A stretch of 64,000 nt of DNA, from positions 744,001 through 808,000 of the forward strand of contig NZ_AP023239.1 of NCBI RefSeq assembly GCF_013393385.1. Reading direction: 5' to 3'. The position numbers were made by a program, and so were the translations under genes. The notes beneath the pieces are model-generated. The model was given only the letters and a program-made list of their open reading frames with translations, was not told the origin of the DNA and searched no databases. Positions 1 to 9,055 of the stretch are shown here, one piece after another. Origin of the DNA: Paenibacillus sp. URB8-2 (lineage in GTDB: Bacteria; Bacillota; Bacilli; Paenibacillales; Paenibacillaceae). The stretch's first letter is position 1. Each line of letters begins with the position of its first letter.

Positions 1-90
1 CGCACAAATTTCATGACCTACATTAAAAAAATAGAAATCGGCAAAATAATCTTCCTTAACAAATACATTCCAATATTTCCGCTTGTTCAT
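1..90 (-). CDS. Partial AraC-like transcriptional regulator (N-terminus only)
   Basis: An open frame runs from an ATG at 90 leftward off the window edge, giving 30 codons (begins MNKRKYWNVF). A GGAGG ribosome binding site lies about 7 bases upstream of the ATG on the minus strand, so the start is credible. The aromatic-rich stretch ending FNVGHEIC resembles the start of the cupin-like sugar-binding domain of AraC-family regulators. It is divergent from the LacS-type permease at 268, the usual arrangement of a sugar regulator and its transporter. The family call rests on a short N-terminus and on context; that this is a real gene start is more certain than the family. Confidence 0.45.
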   Translation of the reverse strand, partial: MNKRKYWNVFVKEDYFADFYFFNVGHEICA

Positions 91-204
91 CGTTGAGCCT
101 CCGTTACTCAAATCTTTCAAATAAAATTACAGTCCAGCGTTACACGAAAGTTCGGAATCTTCTAAAAAAATGTAGGATTTAACAAAATTCATTCCATTCT
201 AAGT

Positions 205-218
205 TGAAAGCGTTGCCT
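205..218 (+). promoter_or_regulatory. Candidate catabolite-responsive element (cre) upstream of lacS
   Basis: TGAAAGCGTTGCCT matches the CcpA-binding consensus TGWNANCGNTNWCA except at the last base. It lies about 50 bases before the permease start. Carbon catabolite control of a sugar permease would be expected. The match is imperfect, so this remains a candidate. Confidence 0.35.
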
Positions 219-267
219 TTACTATTTAACTGTAAGAAATCGGATACATGCAAAGGAGATTCTTAGG

Positions 268-2190
268 ATGGAAAATTCAAAAGGAAACATCGTTTCACGG
301 TTGTCTTACAGTTTTGGCGCTTTTGGGAATGACTTGCTGTTTGGATTACTCAGTACATATTTCATTATGTTTGTGACAACCCACTTGTTTAACAGTGGAA
401 ATAAAGCGCAGGATGCGAAAATGATTGGATTTATTACACTCATTATTTTCTTCTTACGGTTTGTAGAATTAGCTATTGACCCATTTATTGGAAATGCCAT
501 TGACAACACCCATACGCGTTGGGGGAAATTCAAGCCTTGGGTTGTAGTGGGTGGTGTCTTAGGACCAGCGGCTTTAGTCATATTATTCACAGATTTTGGC
601 GGACTGACGAAAAGCAATCCGATGCTATATCTTATCTTGTTTGCTATTTTATATATTATGATGGATATTCTATACAGTTTCAAAGATATTGCATTTTGGT
701 CTATGATTCCTGCATTGTCATTTGATTCACGTGAACGTGAAAAAACAGCCACATTTGCTCGAATCGGGTCAAATGTTGGCGGAGGAACCATTGGTATTGT
801 GGTCATGCCTTTAGTGCTGCTGTTCTCACTCCATGCCAATGATGGAACAGGTGATTCTCGCGGATGGTTCTGGTTTGCGCTGATTATTGGTTGTGCCGCA
901 GCTTTATCAGCAGTTGTAGTGGGATTAGGGACAAAAGAAGTAGACTCTGATTTGCGAAAGAACAAGGAAGCAACAACGTTTAAAGGAGTCTTTCGCGTTC
1001 TTATGCACAACGATCAGCTTATGTGGTTGTCGTTAGCATATGGTCTTTATGCCATTGGTATGTCTTTAACCAACTCCTTTGAACTCTACTACTTCACATT
1101 TATTTTAGGAGATGCATCGAAATTTTCAATTTTGGCATTACTAAATACAATCGTTGGCTTAGCTGCCGTTTCGATTTTTCCCGCATTGGCGAAGAAGTGG
1201 AACCGCCGAAATGTATTTCTGGTAGCCATTGCCTTAATGCTGATAGGCTTAGTGGTATTCAGTCTTGCGAACAGCTCTCTTATTCTAGTGCTTGTCGCGG
1301 CGGAGTTATTTTTCATTCCACAACCCCTAATCTTTTTAGTGGCTTTGATGACTATTACTGACTCAGTAGAATATGGTCAATTAAAATTAGGACATCGCGA
1401 TGAATCGCTGACTTTATCTGTTCGCCCATTGTTGGATAAGCTTGCAGGAGCGATTTCAAACTTAGTTGTTGGGATCACGGCTGTAGCGGCCAGTATGACA
1501 GCAGGAGCCACAGCTGCAACGATCACGAACCACGACCGCTTTATCTTTAAATTCGCTATGCTTGGTGTCCCGGCAGTAATCATTTTAGTTGGTGCATTTG
1601 TCTTTTTCAAAAAAGTGAAGCTTGATGAAAAAATGCATGCTTCAATCGTTGACGAGCTTGAGAGAACATGGGCAAAGGGCTTTGATCGTGATGATGAAAG
1701 TGAGTCAACTGGAAGTCAACCGAATTTCAAAGCTAAACTATCTTATTACGCCCCAGTCGCTGGTGAAGTGATTCCCCTTGAACAAGTTTCAGATGCAGTA
1801 TTTTCGACTGGATCAATGGGGAGAGGGTTTGCAATTAAACCAAGTGATGGGAGAGTTTACGCGCCATTTGATGGCGTAATTGAGGCAACATTCTCAACGC
1901 GTCATACTGTTGGTCTTGTCTCCGAAAATAAAATTGCAACATTGATTCATATTGGGATTGGAACAGTCAAGATGAATGGAACTGGTTTTATCACTTATTT
2001 CGAACCAGGGCAACGTGTTTCACAAGGGGAGCTCCTAATTGAATTCTGGTCTCCAGCCATTAAGAAAGCTGGATTAGATGATACTGTTATTGCGGTAATC
2101 ACGAATTCTGATAATTTATCTGAATTTGAAATCAAAAATAAGGGTGAAGTTACAAAGAATGATATTGTTTTGACTTTAGAAAAAAAATAG
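268..2190 (+). CDS. lacS: LacS-type sugar permease (GPH family) with C-terminal PTS IIA domain
   Basis: This 640-residue protein would import a beta- or alpha-galactoside by cation symport or exchange in the cytoplasmic membrane. Residues ~1-470 are a 12-helix glycoside-pentoside-hexuronide transporter; ~490-640 form a IIA-Glc-like domain that, in LacS proteins, is phosphorylated by HPr to tune transport. Two histidines spaced by 15 residues, H546 (RHTVGL) and H561 (LIHIGIG), match the conserved pair in Streptococcus LacS, the second being the phosphorylated one. An AAAGGAG site precedes the ATG at 268. The gene is visibly AT-richer than everything downstream, which suggests horizontal acquisition. 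The substrate (lactose, raffinose or other galactoside) cannot be fixed from sequence alone; no hydrolase gene is in view. Confidence 0.85.
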   Translation: MENSKGNIVSRLSYSFGAFGNDLLFGLLSTYFIMFVTTHLFNSGNKAQDAKMIGFITLIIFFLRFVELAIDPFIGNAIDNTHTRWGKFKPWVVVGGVLGPAALVILFTDFGGLTKSNPMLYLILFAILYIMMDILYSFKDIAFWSMIPALSFDSREREKTATFARIGSNVGGGTIGIVVMPLVLLFSLHANDGTGDSRGWFWFALIIGCAAALSAVVVGLGTKEVDSDLRKNKEATTFKGVFRVLMHNDQLMWLSLAYGLYAIGMSLTNSFELYYFTFILGDASKFSILALLNTIVGLAAVSIFPALAKKWNRRNVFLVAIALMLIGLVVFSLANSSLILVLVAAELFFIPQPLIFLVALMTITDSVEYGQLKLGHRDESLTLSVRPLLDKLAGAISNLVVGITAVAASMTAGATAATITNHDRFIFKFAMLGVPAVIILVGAFVFFKKVKLDEKMHASIVDELERTWAKGFDRDDESESTGSQPNFKAKLSYYAPVAGEVIPLEQVSDAVFSTGSMGRGFAIKPSDGRVYAPFDGVIEATFSTRHTVGLVSENKIATLIHIGIGTVKMNGTGFITYFEPGQRVSQGELLIEFWSPAIKKAGLDDTVIAVITNSDNLSEFEIKNKGEVTKNDIVLTLEKK

Positions 2191-2324
2191 CGTTCTTCTT
2201 GATTCACCTCCTTTTCTTACCAAGCTATTTAAAAAGTCCGTCAATAAATCGGGCAGAAGGAGCGCAAATTCCGCCAATTTCGCCAATCAAGGCAGGCTGC
2301 AATGACAAAAACATGACAAGGGTT

Positions 2325-2368
2325 GTTCGTTTTCATCATTGACAACTCATGTCATGTCCGCCTAAAAT
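2325..2368 (+). promoter_or_regulatory. pbuG promoter with a PurBox-like site
   Basis: A -35 TTGACA (2339-2344) and a -10 TAAAAT (2363-2368) are separated by 18 bases and sit about 25 bases before the guanine aptamer. Directly upstream, TGTTCGTTTT (2324-2333) reads AAAACGAACA on the other strand and matches the core of the PurR-binding PurBox (CGAAC). The purE promoter has the same GTTCG-to-TTGACA arrangement. Only one box is evident here. Confidence 0.55.
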
Positions 2369-2389
2369 GAGAAAGCATTAGCAACAGGA

Positions 2390-2458
2390 ATATTCGTATA
2401 ATCCCGGGAATCGGCCCGGGAGTTTCTACGAGGTCACCGTAATGACCTGGCTACGATC
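2390..2458 (+). ncRNA. Guanine (purine) riboswitch aptamer
   Basis: The sequence has the purine-riboswitch signature: P1 strand TCGTA, then TATAATC, a P2 hairpin CCCGGGAATCGGCCCGGG, the joining segment GTTTCTAC, a P3 hairpin (AGGTCACCGTAATGACCT), then the closing P1 strand CTACGA. The base before UACG in the last segment is C, the specificity determinant for guanine or hypoxanthine rather than adenine. It controls the purine permease downstream through the terminator at 2529-2557. Confidence 0.93.
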
Positions 2459-2528
2459 AAAGAAAGCTGTCCCGACTTGAATCTGCGGCCACCGTGCTGC
2501 AGCGGCTTCGGGGAGAGCTCTTTTTCAG

Positions 2529-2557
2529 GCCGGCGTCCTCGAGACTCCGGCTTTTTT
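2529..2557 (+). terminator. Riboswitch expression-platform terminator
   Basis: A hairpin GCCGG-C-GTC-CTCGA-GAC-T-CCGGC is followed by six T residues. It lies between the guanine aptamer and the permease start, so guanine binding should favour premature termination. Confidence 0.85.
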
Positions 2558-2595
2558 GCTGCTGCCTCATACCAACACAACAGGGGGAGAACATT

Positions 2596-3996
2596 TTGGA
2601 ACGCTTTTTCAAACTCAGAGAGAACGGCACAACAGTACGTACTGAAATTATGGCCGGTCTGACCACCTTTATGGCAATGGCGTATATTTTGTCGGTGAAT
2701 CCCGGTACGCTGACCGCCTTCGGCCGTATCGATATGGGCTGGTATTCCGTATTTTTGGCGACCGCGCTGGCCGCGGGCATTTTCACAATCGCCATGGGAC
2801 TGTTCATTAACTTCCCGGTTGCCCTCGCGCCCGGCATGGGCCTTAACGCGTATTTCGCATCGGTTGTCCTGTCCTCGGCGACGTCGGATCATCCGTTTAC
2901 TTGGCAGATGGGTCTGACGGCGGTCTTCATCTCCGGTCTGATCTTCATACTGCTGACCATCACCCGGATTCGCCAGATTCTGCTGGATGCGATTCCGGAC
3001 AGTCTCAAGCATGCGATCACGGTCGGCATCGGACTCTTCATCACCATTATCGGCCTGAAGAACAGCGGGATTATGACGATCGGCGTAGAGGCGGGCAATG
3101 CGATCCCGGCCAATACCTTTACCGATGTGCTGTACTTCGAAACGGTGTTTCATCTCGGAAGCCTTCAGAACACGAATGTTCAGCTTGCCCTAATCGGCCT
3201 GCTGCTGATCAGCATCCTGATGGTGCTGCGGGTGAAAGGTGCGATTCTGTTCGGTATTCTCGGCACCACGGTAATCGGTATGCTGATGGGAGCGGTTGAC
3301 TTCTCCACCTTGTCCAATCCGTCTACGCCATGGGTTCCGGATTTCACGCAGCTGAACTTCCTGGAGTTTGATTGGAAAGGCATTCTGCATACTGGCATTA
3401 TTTCCGCGATTGCCACCTTCACCTTCGTTGAACTGTTCGACACCTTCGGCACTCTGGTCGGAACGGCGCAGCGCGCGGGAATTATGGACAAACCGGAAGA
3501 GGGAAAAAGACGCGTCGGGAAAGCAATGCTCGTCGACGCGGCCGCGGTTGCCGGAGGTGCCATCCTGGGCACATCCACCACAACGGCTTATGTGGAAAGC
3601 GCGGCGGGCGTGGCTGAAGGCGGACGTACGGGACTTACCGCCGTTACTACAGGTGTGTGCTTCCTGCTTGCCCTGTTCCTGGCGCCGGTTGCTGCTCTGA
3701 TTCCCGGCTCAGCCACAGCGGCGGCCCTTATCATTGTCGGCGTGCTGATGGCGCAGTCCATCCGCCAGATCGATTTTAACGATATGGTGATTGCCATTCC
3801 GTCGTTCCTGACCCTCGCGATTATGCCTTTTACCTACAATATCGCGAACGGTATTTCTTTCGGCATCGTCACCTACGTGATCTTGGCATTTGTCGCCAAC
3901 GTGTCGGGCAAAAAGAAATACGACATCCACTGGATGATGTGGCTTCTGGCCGTACTGGTGGTGCTTCGTTACTTGCTGATCGGCAGCCAGGGTTAA
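2596..3996 (+). CDS. pbuG: NCS2-family guanine/hypoxanthine permease
   Basis: This 466-residue membrane protein imports guanine and hypoxanthine by proton symport. It is a typical NCS2/AzgA-type permease: conserved N-terminal segment with TTFMAMAYI, the GLNAYF stretch in the early helices, and about 12-14 hydrophobic segments. The frame is open further upstream, but that extension runs through the riboswitch terminator; the true start is the TTG at 2596 with a GGGGGAG site at 2583-2589. Expression is controlled by the guanine riboswitch and probably PurR. A strong hairpin terminator follows at 4013. PbuG and its close paralogue PbuO cannot be told apart with confidence here. Confidence 0.85.
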   Translation: MERFFKLRENGTTVRTEIMAGLTTFMAMAYILSVNPGTLTAFGRIDMGWYSVFLATALAAGIFTIAMGLFINFPVALAPGMGLNAYFASVVLSSATSDHPFTWQMGLTAVFISGLIFILLTITRIRQILLDAIPDSLKHAITVGIGLFITIIGLKNSGIMTIGVEAGNAIPANTFTDVLYFETVFHLGSLQNTNVQLALIGLLLISILMVLRVKGAILFGILGTTVIGMLMGAVDFSTLSNPSTPWVPDFTQLNFLEFDWKGILHTGIISAIATFTFVELFDTFGTLVGTAQRAGIMDKPEEGKRRVGKAMLVDAAAVAGGAILGTSTTTAYVESAAGVAEGGRTGLTAVTTGVCFLLALFLAPVAALIPGSATAAALIIVGVLMAQSIRQIDFNDMVIAIPSFLTLAIMPFTYNIANGISFGIVTYVILAFVANVSGKKKYDIHWMMWLLAVLVVLRYLLIGSQG

Positions 3997-4012
3997 CCGC
4001 GGCCGCTCCTTT

Positions 4013-4044
4013 ACGGCTCCTTCCCAACCGGAAGGGGCCGTTTC
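4013..4044 (+). terminator. Rho-independent terminator after pbuG
   Basis: Inverted repeat GGCTCCTTCC / GGAAGGGGCC with a short loop and a following T-rich run (GTTTCT). Confidence 0.7.
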
Positions 4045-4188
4045 TATATATAAAGATCGAAATCTGCGGCACTTTCGGAAGGGAGGCCGGACTTTTCTTC
4101 ACCCGGCAATTCGATTATATTGAAATGAGGGAAAAATGAGGAAAGTTCATATACATAGATTCGGACGACTAGGGCGAAGGTGGTAACG

Positions 4189-7100
4189 ATGATGAAGAAG
4201 TGGCGTATGGCCGCAAAATTGATGTTTATGCTGCTGCTGTGTATGCTTGCCATACCTCCGGGAACAATGTTTGCGGAAGGGAATCTTTTGCATAATTCGG
4301 GCTTTGAGGAGACGGCTTCGAATGCGCCCGCTTCCTGGAACAAGGACGTATGGGTGCAGGGCGATCAGGCAAGCCTGCTGTCTGTGGAATCCGCGGATGT
4401 CCATTCCGGCAGTTTCGCGGCCGTCGTAGAGAATGTGCAGCAGAATCATGCCAAATGGATTCAGACCGTCGCCGTAAAGCCGGACACCCACTACCGGATT
4501 TCCGGCTGGGTGAAAGTGGTGAACGCGGGAGCGGAGGGCATCGGGGCCAATATCTTCGTCGTCGGCGTAGGCGGGGGATTTCCAAGCACTAAAGACACCG
4601 GCATAGGCTGGCAGCAGCTCACGTTCGTGGGCAAGACGGGCGCGGATCAAAAAGAAATAGGCATCGGCGCCGCCCTCGGCGGGTACGGCAATCTGGCCAC
4701 CGGCAAGGCTTATTTCGACGATTTGTCCGTGGAAGAGCTGACCTCCGCCCCAGCGGGAACTTCCGTCATCTCGCTTGATCCCGGGACGTCCTCTGCGGGG
4801 ACGGCCGGGAAGCCGGTTAAAATATCATCCAAGGATATTTTGCTCTTCTCCGCTCTGTTCGCCTGCCTGTTCGCGTGGGTATACCGGACCGCGCTTCGCA
4901 GCAGACGTCTGCTCAGAAGAGAGAATTACAATTATGGCCTATGGCTGGGGCTGGTTCTTGCCGCGGCTTTCCTGCTGCGCCTGTGGCTCGGATGGACTTC
5001 GCAGGGCTATATGAACGACATGAAGACCTTTATGTACTGGGGGCAGCGGCTGGCCGAGGTTGGACCGGGCCGTTTTTACCAGGAAGGCCTGTTTGCAGAT
5101 TATCCCCCAGGGTATCTTTATATATTGTATCTTCTGCATGTCATACAGGGCGGACTCGGCCTGAGTCCGGATTCTTCGTCCGAGATGCTGCTGTTCAAGC
5201 TGCCGGCGATTCTGTCGGATATTGCGGCCGGCTGGCTTATTTACCGGATCGGAAGCAAAAAGCTCGAAAGCGGCACTGCGCTCGGCCTTGCGGCGCTGTA
5301 TTTGTTTAACCCGGCTGTATTGACCGATTCGGCGGTGTGGGGTCAGGCGGACGCCTTCTTCGTGCTGTTCCTGCTGCTAAGCATCCACGCCGTCTCGGAT
5401 AAACGGCTGGCTGTTTCCGCGCTTTGGTTCGCGGTGGCCACTGCGGTGAAGCCGCAGGCGCTTATTTTTACGCCGGTGCTCCTGTTCGCTTTCCTTCATT
5501 ACCGCGCCTGGAAAGAACTGTTGAAGGGAGCGGTATACGGGCTGATCGCTTTTGCCCTGATTACTCTGCCGTTCTTTTGGGGCAACGGAGGGCTCGGCGG
5601 ACTGATTAATCTGTACAAAAGCACGCTGTCTTCCTATCCTTACTCGACCGTCAACGCTTTTAATCTGTACATGCTTATTGCTCCCAGCTGGGCGCCGATC
5701 GACCAAGCATGGCTTGGAATTCCTTTCCGCGTGTGGGGCAATATCGCTATTATAGCTGCCGTACTTTTGGCCGGGGTGTACTCGTTCCGCAAAGACAAAA
5801 AGGATCTGTCCAAGTCCTTCTTCATCGGTTTGGTTTTGATTGTGGTCATGTTTGTGGTCGGGACCAAAATGCATGAACGGTATATGTTCCCGGCGCTGGC
5901 CTTAAGCTTGTTCACCTTTATGGAGACCAGGGACCGGAGGCTGCTAACGCTGTTCTTCGGCCTGAGCTTGACCCAGTACATCAATGTGGCGTATGTGCTG
6001 CTGCATCTGAATGCGGGGCAGAATCCCGGCTCGGACGGCATCGTCCTCGTTACATCAATCACCAACATCGGGCTGCTGCTGTTTATGCTGTACATCGGGT
6101 GGGATATTTACTTTAGGGGAAAAGTTCTCCCGTTGGCTCCTCCGTATACCGAGGGGCAGCTTCGGGAAACCGACCTGGCGCTCGCCGGGGAACTCCGTCC
6201 CTTAAATCATATCCGCCCGGGCGGCATGATCCCACGTCTGGTGCGGAAGGATTGGCTATGGATGGGGGCTATTACCCTGCTCTATGGGGTGCTTTCTCTG
6301 GTCAATCTCGGCTCGACCTCTTCGCCGGAAACGGTTTGGGCGCCTTCGGCCTCAGGGGAGAGCTTCTATGTGGATTTGGGAGCCGCGAAGCAGCTGGACA
6401 AGGTAAGAATATTCGGAGGCGTGGGCACAGGTGAGTTTACGCTGGATTTTGGCGGCGACACTCCGCAAAGCTGGTCCGGACCCGTCAAGATTAACGAGGA
6501 TGTCGGCAACGTCTTTATCTGGAAAAGCCAGCAGCTTAACGCCACGGCGAGGTACGTCAGAGTTTTTGTGAATAACCCGGGCTTCTATCTGCAGGAGATC
6601 GCCTTTTACGAGAAAGGAAACACCTCGCCGCTGGCCATTGCCGGAGTGTCACCCGATACGGGAGGAACTCCCAAAAAAGGCGAACCGGCCAACCTGTTCG
6701 ACGAACAGCAGCTCATTCCGGCGGGCTCGGGCTTTATGAACAGCACCTATTTTGATGAGATTTATCATGCCCGCACCGCTTATGAATACGCCCATGGCAT
6801 CGTTCCTTACGAGAATACGCATCCGCCGCTGGGCAAGCTGCTCATTTCAGTCGGAATGGCGCTGTTCGGCGTCAATCCGTTCGGTTGGCGGATCGTCGGC
6901 ACGGTATTTGGAATCGCCATGCTGCCTGTCCTCTATATGATGGCGCTGAAGCTGTTCGGACGGACGCGCTATGCGGCGCTTGCGGCAGGGCTGTTCGCCC
7001 TGGACTTTATGCATTTCACGCAGACCCGGATTGCCACTATTGATGTGTACGGCGTCTTCTTCATCATGCTGATGTTCTATTTCATGCAGCGTTATACCGT

Positions 7101-8016
7101 CATGAATTTCTACCGCGATCCGCTGCGCAAGACGCTGTGGCCGCTCTTTTGGGCGGGTCTGTTTTTCGGCATCGGCGTCGCCTCCAAATGGATTGTGCTC
7201 TATGGAGGGGCGGGCCTAGCGATTATGCTCGGCATTTCCCTCTTTGACCGGTTCCGGCAGCACCGGGCGGCCCGTCGCCTGCTTGCCGACGGAAAGAGCG
7301 TAGACCAGGAACTGTCCGCCGCCTGCCAGAGAGCCGCTCGAACGTTCTGGAGCAAAACCGTCATCACGCTGGCGTGCTGCCTTGTCTTTTTTGTAGTCAT
7401 CCCGGCCGTGATTTACAGTCTGTCGTTTATTCCCGTCCTATCCGTCACACCGGAAGGCTATACGCTCAAAGGGCTGCTCGAGGCGCAAAAGGACATGTAT
7501 GATTATCACAGCCAGCTTGTTGCCACCCATCCGTTCTCTTCCCAGTGGTGGCAATGGCCGTTTATGAAGCGCCCGGTATGGTTTTTCAGCGGCGGAGAAG
7601 GGCTGCCGGCAGGCCAGGTTAGCAGCATCGTGACGATGGGCAATCCGCTGATCTGGTGGACCGGAGTTTTTGCCATCCTCGCCGTGCTTTGGCTGACGCT
7701 GAAGCGCCGGGAGAAGCCGCAATACGTCATTTGGATCGGCTATTTTTCACAATATGTTCCGTGGATGCTCGTACCGCGCGAGACCTTCCTTTACCATTAT
7801 TTTGCCATGGTGCCGTTCTTGATTCTGGCGCTTGTCTACATGTTGAAGCTGTCGGACAGCCTATTCCCGGAATCCCGGTCCAGAGTCATCCGTTATGTGT
7901 TTGTCTCGGGAGCGGCGCTGCTCTTTGTTATGTTCTATCCCGTCTTGTCGGGGCTGCAGGTTAGCGGGGATTATGTGACGGGCGTCCTGCGCTGGTTCCC
8001 GACTTGGGTCTTCTAG
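4189..8016 (+). CDS. Double GT-C membrane glycosyltransferase with carbohydrate-binding and discoidin-like domains
   Basis: About 1275 residues. Order: a signal or anchor segment (~1-30); a CBM4/9-like beta-sandwich (~33-175, starting LLHNSGFEE); a transmembrane helix (~215-232); a first multi-helix GT-C transferase (~240-650) with an acidic loop residue D277 (NDMKTF); an extracytoplasmic F5/8-type-C-like domain (~680-775); and a second GT-C module of the PMT/GT39 family (~795-1270) with the conserved loop-1 pair D856-E857 (YFDEIYHAR). GT-C enzymes transfer sugars from polyprenyl-phosphate carriers to acceptors outside the membrane. The next genes encode a polyprenyl-phosphate glycosyltransferase and a GtrA flippase, completing the three-component wall-glycosylation scheme. 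Start: ATG at 4189 or 4192 behind AAGGTGG; the GTG at 4180 lacks spacing. Acceptor unknown. Confidence 0.8.
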   Translation: MMKKWRMAAKLMFMLLLCMLAIPPGTMFAEGNLLHNSGFEETASNAPASWNKDVWVQGDQASLLSVESADVHSGSFAAVVENVQQNHAKWIQTVAVKPDTHYRISGWVKVVNAGAEGIGANIFVVGVGGGFPSTKDTGIGWQQLTFVGKTGADQKEIGIGAALGGYGNLATGKAYFDDLSVEELTSAPAGTSVISLDPGTSSAGTAGKPVKISSKDILLFSALFACLFAWVYRTALRSRRLLRRENYNYGLWLGLVLAAAFLLRLWLGWTSQGYMNDMKTFMYWGQRLAEVGPGRFYQEGLFADYPPGYLYILYLLHVIQGGLGLSPDSSSEMLLFKLPAILSDIAAGWLIYRIGSKKLESGTALGLAALYLFNPAVLTDSAVWGQADAFFVLFLLLSIHAVSDKRLAVSALWFAVATAVKPQALIFTPVLLFAFLHYRAWKELLKGAVYGLIAFALITLPFFWGNGGLGGLINLYKSTLSSYPYSTVNAFNLYMLIAPSWAPIDQAWLGIPFRVWGNIAIIAAVLLAGVYSFRKDKKDLSKSFFIGLVLIVVMFVVGTKMHERYMFPALALSLFTFMETRDRRLLTLFFGLSLTQYINVAYVLLHLNAGQNPGSDGIVLVTSITNIGLLLFMLYIGWDIYFRGKVLPLAPPYTEGQLRETDLALAGELRPLNHIRPGGMIPRLVRKDWLWMGAITLLYGVLSLVNLGSTSSPETVWAPSASGESFYVDLGAAKQLDKVRIFGGVGTGEFTLDFGGDTPQSWSGPVKINEDVGNVFIWKSQQLNATARYVRVFVNNPGFYLQEIAFYEKGNTSPLAIAGVSPDTGGTPKKGEPANLFDEQQLIPAGSGFMNSTYFDEIYHARTAYEYAHGIVPYENTHPPLGKLLISVGMALFGVNPFGWRIVGTVFGIAMLPVLYMMALKLFGRTRYAALAAGLFALDFMHFTQTRIATIDVYGVFFIMLMFYFMQRYTVMNFYRDPLRKTLWPLFWAGLFFGIGVASKWIVLYGGAGLAIMLGISLFDRFRQHRAARRLLADGKSVDQELSAACQRAARTFWSKTVITLACCLVFFVVIPAVIYSLSFIPVLSVTPEGYTLKGLLEAQKDMYDYHSQLVATHPFSSQWWQWPFMKRPVWFFSGGEGLPAGQVSSIVTMGNPLIWWTGVFAILAVLWLTLKRREKPQYVIWIGYFSQYVPWMLVPRETFLYHYFAMVPFLILALVYMLKLSDSLFPESRSRVIRYVFVSGAALLFVMFYPVLSGLQVSGDYVTGVLRWFPTWVF

Positions 8017-8050
8017 AGTCAGGCCTGTCCACAATTTAGGAGGAAAAGAA

Positions 8051-9055
8051 ATGAAAGCCAGATACAGCGTGATCGTCCCGATGTATAATGAAGAAGAGGT
8101 AATCTCCCATACGTATAAGCGTCTGAAAGAAGTAATGGACCGCAGCGGAGATGCGTACGAGCTGATTTTCGTGAACGACGGCAGCCGGGACCGCTCAGCC
8201 GAGATGATCCGGGAGATCGCGGACCGGGACGGACATGTGAAGCTGATCGATTTCTCGCGGAACTTCGGCCATCAGGTCGCGATTACCGCCGGCATGGACT
8301 ATGCCCGGGGCGAAGCGGTCGTTGTTATCGACGCCGATCTTCAGGACCCGCCGGAAGTCATTCTTGAGCTGATTGCCAAATGGAAGCAGGGGTATGAGGT
8401 GGTGTATGCCAAACGGCTGAAGCGCCATGGCGAAACCTTCTTCAAAAAAATAACCGCCAAAATCTTTTACCGCCTGCTCAGCAGCATGACCAGCGTGGAT
8501 ATCCCGACCGATACGGGCGACTTTCGCCTGATCGACCGCAAGGTGTGCGATGTTTTGCGCGATCTGAAGGAGAAGAACCGCTATGTCAGAGGACTTGTAA
8601 GCTGGGTCGGCTTCCGCCAGACCATGGTGGAGTACGTACGAGAGGAGCGTTTTGCCGGGGAAACCAAGTATCCGCTCAAAAAAATGATCCGGTTCGCGCT
8701 CGACGGCATCACATCCTTTTCGCACAAACCGCTAAAGATTGCGTCTTACCTCGGTTTTTTGCTCTCGTTTTCCAGCTTTATTTTTTTGTTCTTCGTCTTG
8801 ATGCAAAAATGGTTCACTTCCCGCACAGTGCCCGGCTGGGCTTCCATTGTAGGTGTGAATCTGCTGTTTAACGGAATTGTGCTTATGATACTCGGGGTAA
8901 TCGGGGAATACATCGGCCGGATCTACGACGAATCGAAGGATCGGCCGCTATATATTGTCCGCCGGACCGTGGGCTACGGAAATCTGAAGGAAGAGGAAGC
9001 CGAGCTCCTTCGCGAGGAAGCCGGACTGCCGCGGAAGGGTGTGCCCTATGAATGA
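8051..9055 (+). CDS. Polyprenyl-phosphate glycosyltransferase, GT2 (GtrB/DPM1/CsbB-like)
   Basis: This 334-residue enzyme should transfer a sugar from a nucleotide-sugar to undecaprenyl phosphate on the cytoplasmic face. The N-terminal GT2 domain shows YSVIVPMYNEEE, FVNDGSRD, and the metal-binding DADLQDPPE; it ends in two transmembrane helices (~235-300), as in GtrB and CsbB. An AGGAGGAAAAG site precedes the ATG at 8051. It is 35 bases after the GT-C gene and overlaps the GtrA gene by 8 bases, so the three are co-transcribed and together supply, flip and attach a sugar to an envelope polymer. The sugar cannot be inferred. Confidence 0.9.
   Translation: MKARYSVIVPMYNEEEVISHTYKRLKEVMDRSGDAYELIFVNDGSRDRSAEMIREIADRDGHVKLIDFSRNFGHQVAITAGMDYARGEAVVVIDADLQDPPEVILELIAKWKQGYEVVYAKRLKRHGETFFKKITAKIFYRLLSSMTSVDIPTDTGDFRLIDRKVCDVLRDLKEKNRYVRGLVSWVGFRQTMVEYVREERFAGETKYPLKKMIRFALDGITSFSHKPLKIASYLGFLLSFSSFIFLFFVLMQKWFTSRTVPGWASIVGVNLLFNGIVLMILGVIGEYIGRIYDESKDRPLYIVRRTVGYGNLKEEEAELLREEAGLPRKGVPYE

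Noticed and set aside
2494..2595. Upstream extension of the purine permease
   Set aside because: Those codons run through the riboswitch expression platform; the TTG at 2596 has the proper ribosome binding site.
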